A stretch of 21,971 bases of DNA from an uncultured Lachnospiraceae bacterium (lineage in GTDB: Bacteria; Bacillota; Clostridia; Lachnospirales; Lachnospiraceae). The stretch spans positions 1 through 21,971 of the forward strand of contig CAJTMC010000052.1 of NCBI GenBank assembly GCA_910577115.1, read 5' to 3'. The position numbers and the translations under genes were made by a program. Under the pieces are notes generated by a model. It saw nothing but the letters and a program-made list of their open reading frames with translations, was not told where the DNA came from and ran no database searches. Within the stretch, counting starts at the first letter, position 1, and each line of letters opens with the position of its first letter. Shown here one piece after another: positions 21,615 to 21,971 of the stretch.

Positions 21615-21971
21615 TTGATCCGTATTGCAATCTGTGATGATGAAAAACACATGTCCGATCATATTAGGGCAATGGCCTCCGATTTTTTCCGTAAAAAGAA
21701 CAGGGAGATCCAGCTTCGGACATTTTTAAGCGGTGAAGAGCTGTTAAACTATGACGGGCAGATCGACATCCTGTTTTTGGACATCCAGATGAATGGTATG
21801 GATGGTTTGGAAACAGCAAGGAAGCTGAGGGCGGGTAAGTTCCGTGGCTTTTTAATCTTCATTACCGTGCTGAAAGAGATGGTATTTCAGTCTTTCGAGG
21901 TGCAGGCCTACGATTATCTGGTCAAGCCGGTGGATGAAAAACAGTTTGGGAAGACCATGGAGCGCCTTTAC
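21615..21971 (+). CDS. LytTR/AgrA-type response regulator (5' part, runs off the window)
   Basis: The frame starts at TTG 21615, seven bases after GAGGAGG (21601-21607), and is open to the window end (119 codons). The receiver domain is complete or nearly so. MIRIAICDDE supplies the acidic pocket (D9, D10), ILFLDIQMNGMDGLETA the phospho-acceptor Asp at about 57, FIT the conserved Thr, and YLVKPV the conserved Lys. The short spacing and I-x-I-A-I-C-D-D-E opening are typical of AgrA/VirR-like LytTR regulators; the C-terminal LytTR DNA-binding domain would lie beyond the window, so the class is inferred. A sensor histidine kinase is expected downstream. It is the only gene after the 440-base unassigned stretch. 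Confidence 0.85.
   Translation, partial: MIRIAICDDEKHMSDHIRAMASDFFRKKNREIQLRTFLSGEELLNYDGQIDILFLDIQMNGMDGLETARKLRAGKFRGFLIFITVLKEMVFQSFEVQAYDYLVKPVDEKQFGKTMERLY

Overview
This window looks like a chromosomal segment of a low- to mid-GC, Gram-positive anaerobe of the class Clostridia, most likely a Lachnospiraceae-type gut or rumen bacterium. That rests on strong AGGAGG-type ribosome binding sites, TTGACA/TATAAT promoters, ATG/TTG/GTG starts, lipoproteins with Clostridia-style lipoboxes, a BlaI/M56 pair, an Rpn-family nuclease remnant, a bacteriohemerythrin and a LytTR-style response regulator. Genus cannot be fixed from the sequence alone.

Left part (1-6.7 kb): the 3' end of a PLP-dependent aminotransferase-fold protein, then a stretch of gene decay with a ParE/RelE-like toxin remnant, an N-terminally broken HigA-ImmA/IrrE antitoxin-protease and a frameshifted ABC-exporter pseudogene. 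A run of minus-strand housekeeping and stress genes follows: a pyridoxamine-phosphate-oxidase-like flavoprotein, an uncharacterised acidic protein, a two-gene VOC plus membrane-protein unit, a two-gene operon pairing a NifX-like protein with a His/Cys-rich tail and a bacteriohemerythrin, a nitroreductase and a TfoX C-terminal-domain protein. An N-terminal stub of an Rpn nuclease and a small unassigned ORF close this part.

Middle (6.7-12.6 kb): a MocR-type (GntR plus aminotransferase) regulator overlaps a small unknown ORF. It is followed by a secreted GH5 endoglucanase, a tRNA-Pro(CGG) with its own promoter and terminator, the 3' stub of a serine recombinase, a large minus-strand lipoprotein, the 3' half of an Rpn nuclease and the 5' stub of a GNAT acetyltransferase. 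Five of the truncated genes lie within 6.2-12.6 kb or beside the tRNA, which suggests repeated insertion and deletion around it.

Right part (12.6-22 kb): the most interesting region. Three consecutive plus-strand genes encode proteins without Sec signals. The first is DUF6033-like. The second has a PPC-like beta-sandwich plus coiled coil. The third is a small helical protein. They are followed by a BlaI-type repressor and an M56 (BlaR1-like) membrane metalloprotease. The M56 protein's extracellular part carries four degenerate 28-30-residue repeats and a beta-rich domain instead of a penicillin-binding sensor. A dyad operator sits on the promoter of the blaI-M56 pair. Two exported proteins follow (one lipoprotein, one with an N-terminal anchor), then a decayed or unassigned stretch. 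The window ends inside an AgrA/LytTR-type response regulator whose promoter is framed by an inverted repeat. The likely biological story is a proteolysis-released repressor circuit controlling envelope or exported proteins rather than beta-lactam resistance; the target genes are inferred, not shown.
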